From: Mycoplasmatota bacterium | GTDB taxonomy: Bacteria > Bacillota_I > Bacilli_A > Acholeplasmatales > Acholeplasmataceae | NCBI GenBank assembly: GCA_024650045.1 | Contig: JANKMU010000002.1 | Span: 104,061 to 168,060, forward strand | Direction: 5' to 3' | Length of the DNA stretch: 64,000 nucleotides | Notes under the pieces: model-generated | The model's database searches: none | Told to the model about the DNA's origin: nothing | The model's input: the letters and a program-made list of their open reading frames with translations, nothing else | Made by a program: the position numbers and the translations under genes | Part shown: positions 61,812 through 64,000 of the stretch, piece after piece | Numbering within the stretch: the stretch's first letter is position 1 | Layout: each line of letters opens with the position of its first letter

Positions 61812-63115
61812 AGAGTTTAAAAGAAAAAATATTAAATAAAACTGCAGTACTAGGAGTAATAGGATTAGGTTATGTTGGTTTACCACTTGCTGTTGAAAAG
61901 GCTAAAGCAGGATATAGCACAATAGGATTTGATGTTCAAAGAGACAAAGTAGAAAAAGTAAATGCAGGCATCAATTACATCGGTGATGTGGTCAATGAAG
62001 ATCTAGAAAAAATAGTAAAAAGTGGAATGCTAAGGGCTACTCTTGACTTCTCACAAGTGGTAAAGGCGGATGCGGTTTGTATAGCTGTTCCTACCCCATT
62101 AGATCAATATCAGCAACCTGATGTAAGTTATATAAAAGCATCTGCTGAAAGTATTGTTCCTTATATGCATAAAGATATGCTAATTGTTTTAGAATCAACT
62201 ACATATCCAGGTACAACGGAAGAACTACTAAAACCAATACTTGAAAAATCTGGTTTAAAATGTGGAATAGACTTTTATCTTGCATTTTCACCGGAGAGGG
62301 TTGATCCAGGCAACCTAATATATAAAACAAAGAATACTCCGAAAGTTGTTGGTGGAGTAACCAAAGAGTGTACAGAAATTGCTGCAATAATGTATGAAAA
62401 CATTTTAGAAGCTCCAGTCCATAAAGTTTCAAATCCAGCTATTGCAGAAATGGAAAAAATCCTTGAGAATACATATAGAAATATTAACATTGGTCTTGTG
62501 AATGAATTGGCAATTTTATGTAATAAGATGAATATTAACATATGGGAAGTTATTGATGCCGCTAAGTCTAAACCATACGGATTTCAAGCTTTTTATCCTG
62601 GTCCAGGTCTTGGAGGACATTGTATCCCGCTTGACCCATATTATCTTTCGTGGAAGGCTAGAGAATATGGATTTCACACTTCTATGATAGAGTCATCTAT
62701 GATGATTAATGATAGAATGCCAGAATACTGTGCTGAGAGAAGTACAAAAATATTGAATCGTTTTAAAAAATCTGTTAATGGTTCAAAAGTATTAATCCTT
62801 GGTGTAGCATACAAACAGGATATAGAAGATTTTCGAGAAAGTCCAGCAATAGAAGTAATTAACGAACTAGAAAAACTTGGTGCAATAGTAGACTATTATG
62901 ATCCATACATTTTCGAATACAAAGAACACGGTAAGGTAAAAACTGGATTGAATGAACTAAGTGTTGAGGTACTCATGAATGCGGATTTGGTAATAGTTAC
63001 TACAGCTCATACAAAAGTTGACTATAGTTTTGTACAGCAAAATTCTAAATTCATATTTGATACGAAAAATGCTATGAAAAACATAAAAAATAGAGACAAC
63101 ATTGAACTGTTGTAA
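61808..63115 (+). CDS. wbpA: UDP-N-acetylglucosamine 6-dehydrogenase, WbpA-like
   Basis: NAD-dependent oxidation of the sugar C6 to a carboxylate. The 435-residue product has the N-terminal VIGLGYVGLPLAVEKAKAG, the PTP(L/x)D loop AVPTPLDQY, FSPERVDPG and GPGLGGHCIPLDPYYLSWK with the catalytic Cys, close to Pseudomonas WbpA, and the C-terminal VLILGVAYKQDIEDFRESP. WecC (UDP-ManNAc 6-dehydrogenase) is an alternative. Overlaps the epimerase stop by four bases; GGAGGT precedes. Confidence 0.92.
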   Translation: MKSLKEKILNKTAVLGVIGLGYVGLPLAVEKAKAGYSTIGFDVQRDKVEKVNAGINYIGDVVNEDLEKIVKSGMLRATLDFSQVVKADAVCIAVPTPLDQYQQPDVSYIKASAESIVPYMHKDMLIVLESTTYPGTTEELLKPILEKSGLKCGIDFYLAFSPERVDPGNLIYKTKNTPKVVGGVTKECTEIAAIMYENILEAPVHKVSNPAIAEMEKILENTYRNINIGLVNELAILCNKMNINIWEVIDAAKSKPYGFQAFYPGPGLGGHCIPLDPYYLSWKAREYGFHTSMIESSMMINDRMPEYCAERSTKILNRFKKSVNGSKVLILGVAYKQDIEDFRESPAIEVINELEKLGAIVDYYDPYIFEYKEHGKVKTGLNELSVEVLMNADLVIVTTAHTKVDYSFVQQNSKFIFDTKNAMKNIKNRDNIELL

Positions 63116-63127
63116 TAGGAGGTTATT

Positions 63128-64000
63128 ATGAAACTAAAATATGCATTAATTGGTTGTGGACGTATCTCACCTAATCATATCACTGCCGCAGTAAATAATA
63201 ATCTTAATATAGTTGGTCTTTGTGACTTAGAAATCAATAAAGCTAATCACCACATTATTGACTATAAACTAGGTGTATCTACAAAATCATATTTTGATTA
63301 CAAACTAATGATAGAAAATGAAAATCCTCAAATTATTGCAATTGCTACAGAAAGTGGAAATCATGCTGAAATAGCTAAATACTGCATAAAAAAAGGAATT
63401 CACTTGATAATAGAAAAACCTATTGCACTCTCTTTAGAAGATGCTGATGAAATTATCGCTTTATCGAAAAAACATAATGTTATCGTAAGTGCTTGTCACC
63501 AAAATAGATTTAATAAATCAATTCAAAAGATAAGAGAATCTATCGAACAAAATAGATTTGGTCGTTTATTTCATGGAACTGCTCATATTAGATGGAATAG
63601 AGGTCAAGATTACTATACCCAGGCTCCTTGGAGAGGAACTTGGGAGCAAGATGGTGGTGCATTAATGAATCAATGTATCCATAATATAGATTTATTAAGA
63701 TGGATGATGGGTAACGAAATTGATGAAGTTTTCGCTTATACTGATAATCTTAATCATTCGTTTATTGAAACAGAAGATTTAGGAGTAGCACTTGTGAAAT
63801 TTAAAAATGGTTCATATGGAATTATTGAAGGCACAACAAACATTTATCCCAAAAATTTAGAGGAAACTCTTTATTTGTTCGGTGAAAAAGGAACAGTTAA
63901 AGCTGGTGGAAAATCTGTAAATATTATTGAAGAATGGCTTTTTGCAGATAAATTAGATAATCCTGAAGAAGTTAAAGTTAAATATCACGAAAACCCTCCT
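63128..64000 (+). CDS. Gfo/Idh/MocA-family oxidoreductase, WbpB-like (3' end outside window)
   Basis: The first 291 residues are visible; the frame is open to the window edge. It has the NAD-binding LIGCGRISPNHI, the segment HLIIEKPIALSLEDADEI with the EKP loop, SACHQNRFNKSI and WRGTWEQDGGALMNQCIHNIDLLRWMMG with the likely catalytic Lys/His region. WbpB (3-dehydrogenase of UDP-GlcNAcA) is in this family and follows WbpA in O-antigen loci. AGGAGG at 63117-63122 sets the start. Confidence 0.88.
   Translation, partial: MKLKYALIGCGRISPNHITAAVNNNLNIVGLCDLEINKANHHIIDYKLGVSTKSYFDYKLMIENENPQIIAIATESGNHAEIAKYCIKKGIHLIIEKPIALSLEDADEIIALSKKHNVIVSACHQNRFNKSIQKIRESIEQNRFGRLFHGTAHIRWNRGQDYYTQAPWRGTWEQDGGALMNQCIHNIDLLRWMMGNEIDEVFAYTDNLNHSFIETEDLGVALVKFKNGSYGIIEGTTNIYPKNLEETLYLFGEKGTVKAGGKSVNIIEEWLFADKLDNPEEVKVKYHENPP

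Noticed and set aside
1-64000. CRISPR arrays, tRNA or rRNA genes, insertion sequences
   Set aside because: I found no regularly spaced repeats, no cloverleaf or rRNA stretch and no transposase gene on either strand; a tRNAscan or Rfam search could still find a small RNA gene that I missed.

Overview
The window reads as chromosomal DNA of a low-GC, AT-rich bacterium that uses the standard genetic code: TGA is a real stop (for example the TGATG overlap at 5125-5129) and Trp is TGG. Together with short intergenic gaps, strong Shine-Dalgarno sites, TG-extended -10 boxes and the gene content, this fits Acholeplasma-like mollicutes or a related low-GC Firmicute better than Mycoplasma or Spiroplasma. 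This placement is an inference; the window holds no rRNA, tRNA or universal marker gene.

Layout. 1-10 kb: housekeeping genes (cardiolipin synthase, YaaA, nicotinate phosphoribosyltransferase, TrmL, hemolysin III-like protein, acetate kinase, mannose-6-phosphate isomerase, an RlmD-type rRNA methyltransferase) and a YefM/YoeB toxin-antitoxin pair. 11-25 kb: a dense, one-directional run of about 20 small genes starting with SatD and a DUF3307 protein and dominated by seven GNAT acetyltransferases, with a sugar/antibiotic-kinase-like protein, a P-loop kinase, a YcaQ-type DNA glycosylase, a predicted zinc peptidase, a nitroreductase, a terpenoid-cyclase-fold protein and zinc-ribbon and membrane proteins. 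25-30 kb: a BY-type tyrosine kinase divergent from a response regulator whose receiver has lost its phosphorylation residues, a flavodoxin with an FMN-binding partner, and a PglF-type dehydratase. 30-34 kb: a Na+-pumping oxaloacetate decarboxylase operon (oadA-oadG-biotin carrier-oadB-birA).

34-41.5 kb: the most unusual block. A secreted MACPF (perforin-like) protein is followed by a MacB-like fused ABC transporter, and opposite them lies a 903-residue lipoprotein; the shared 426-base intergenic region holds a run of eight C. 41.6-47.5 kb: small proteins, a GT8-like glycosyltransferase, an XRE/ImmA-IrrE plus PIN module with a perfect 16-bp operator-like palindrome, and two tandem tyrosine recombinases, the second lacking the first catalytic Arg.

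47.6-64 kb: a Wzx/Wzy-type surface polysaccharide locus. It starts with a winged-helix regulator fused to a nucleotide-sugar-type Rossmann domain, then PglD, PglE and PglC (which with PglF can make and load a diacetamido-bacillosamine-like first sugar), a fused glutamine amidotransferase/sugar amidotransferase, four GT4 glycosyltransferases, Wzy, Wzx, a decayed acyltransferase, and WecB/WbpI-, WbpA- and WbpB-like enzymes for an acidic HexNAc sugar. The last gene runs off the window.
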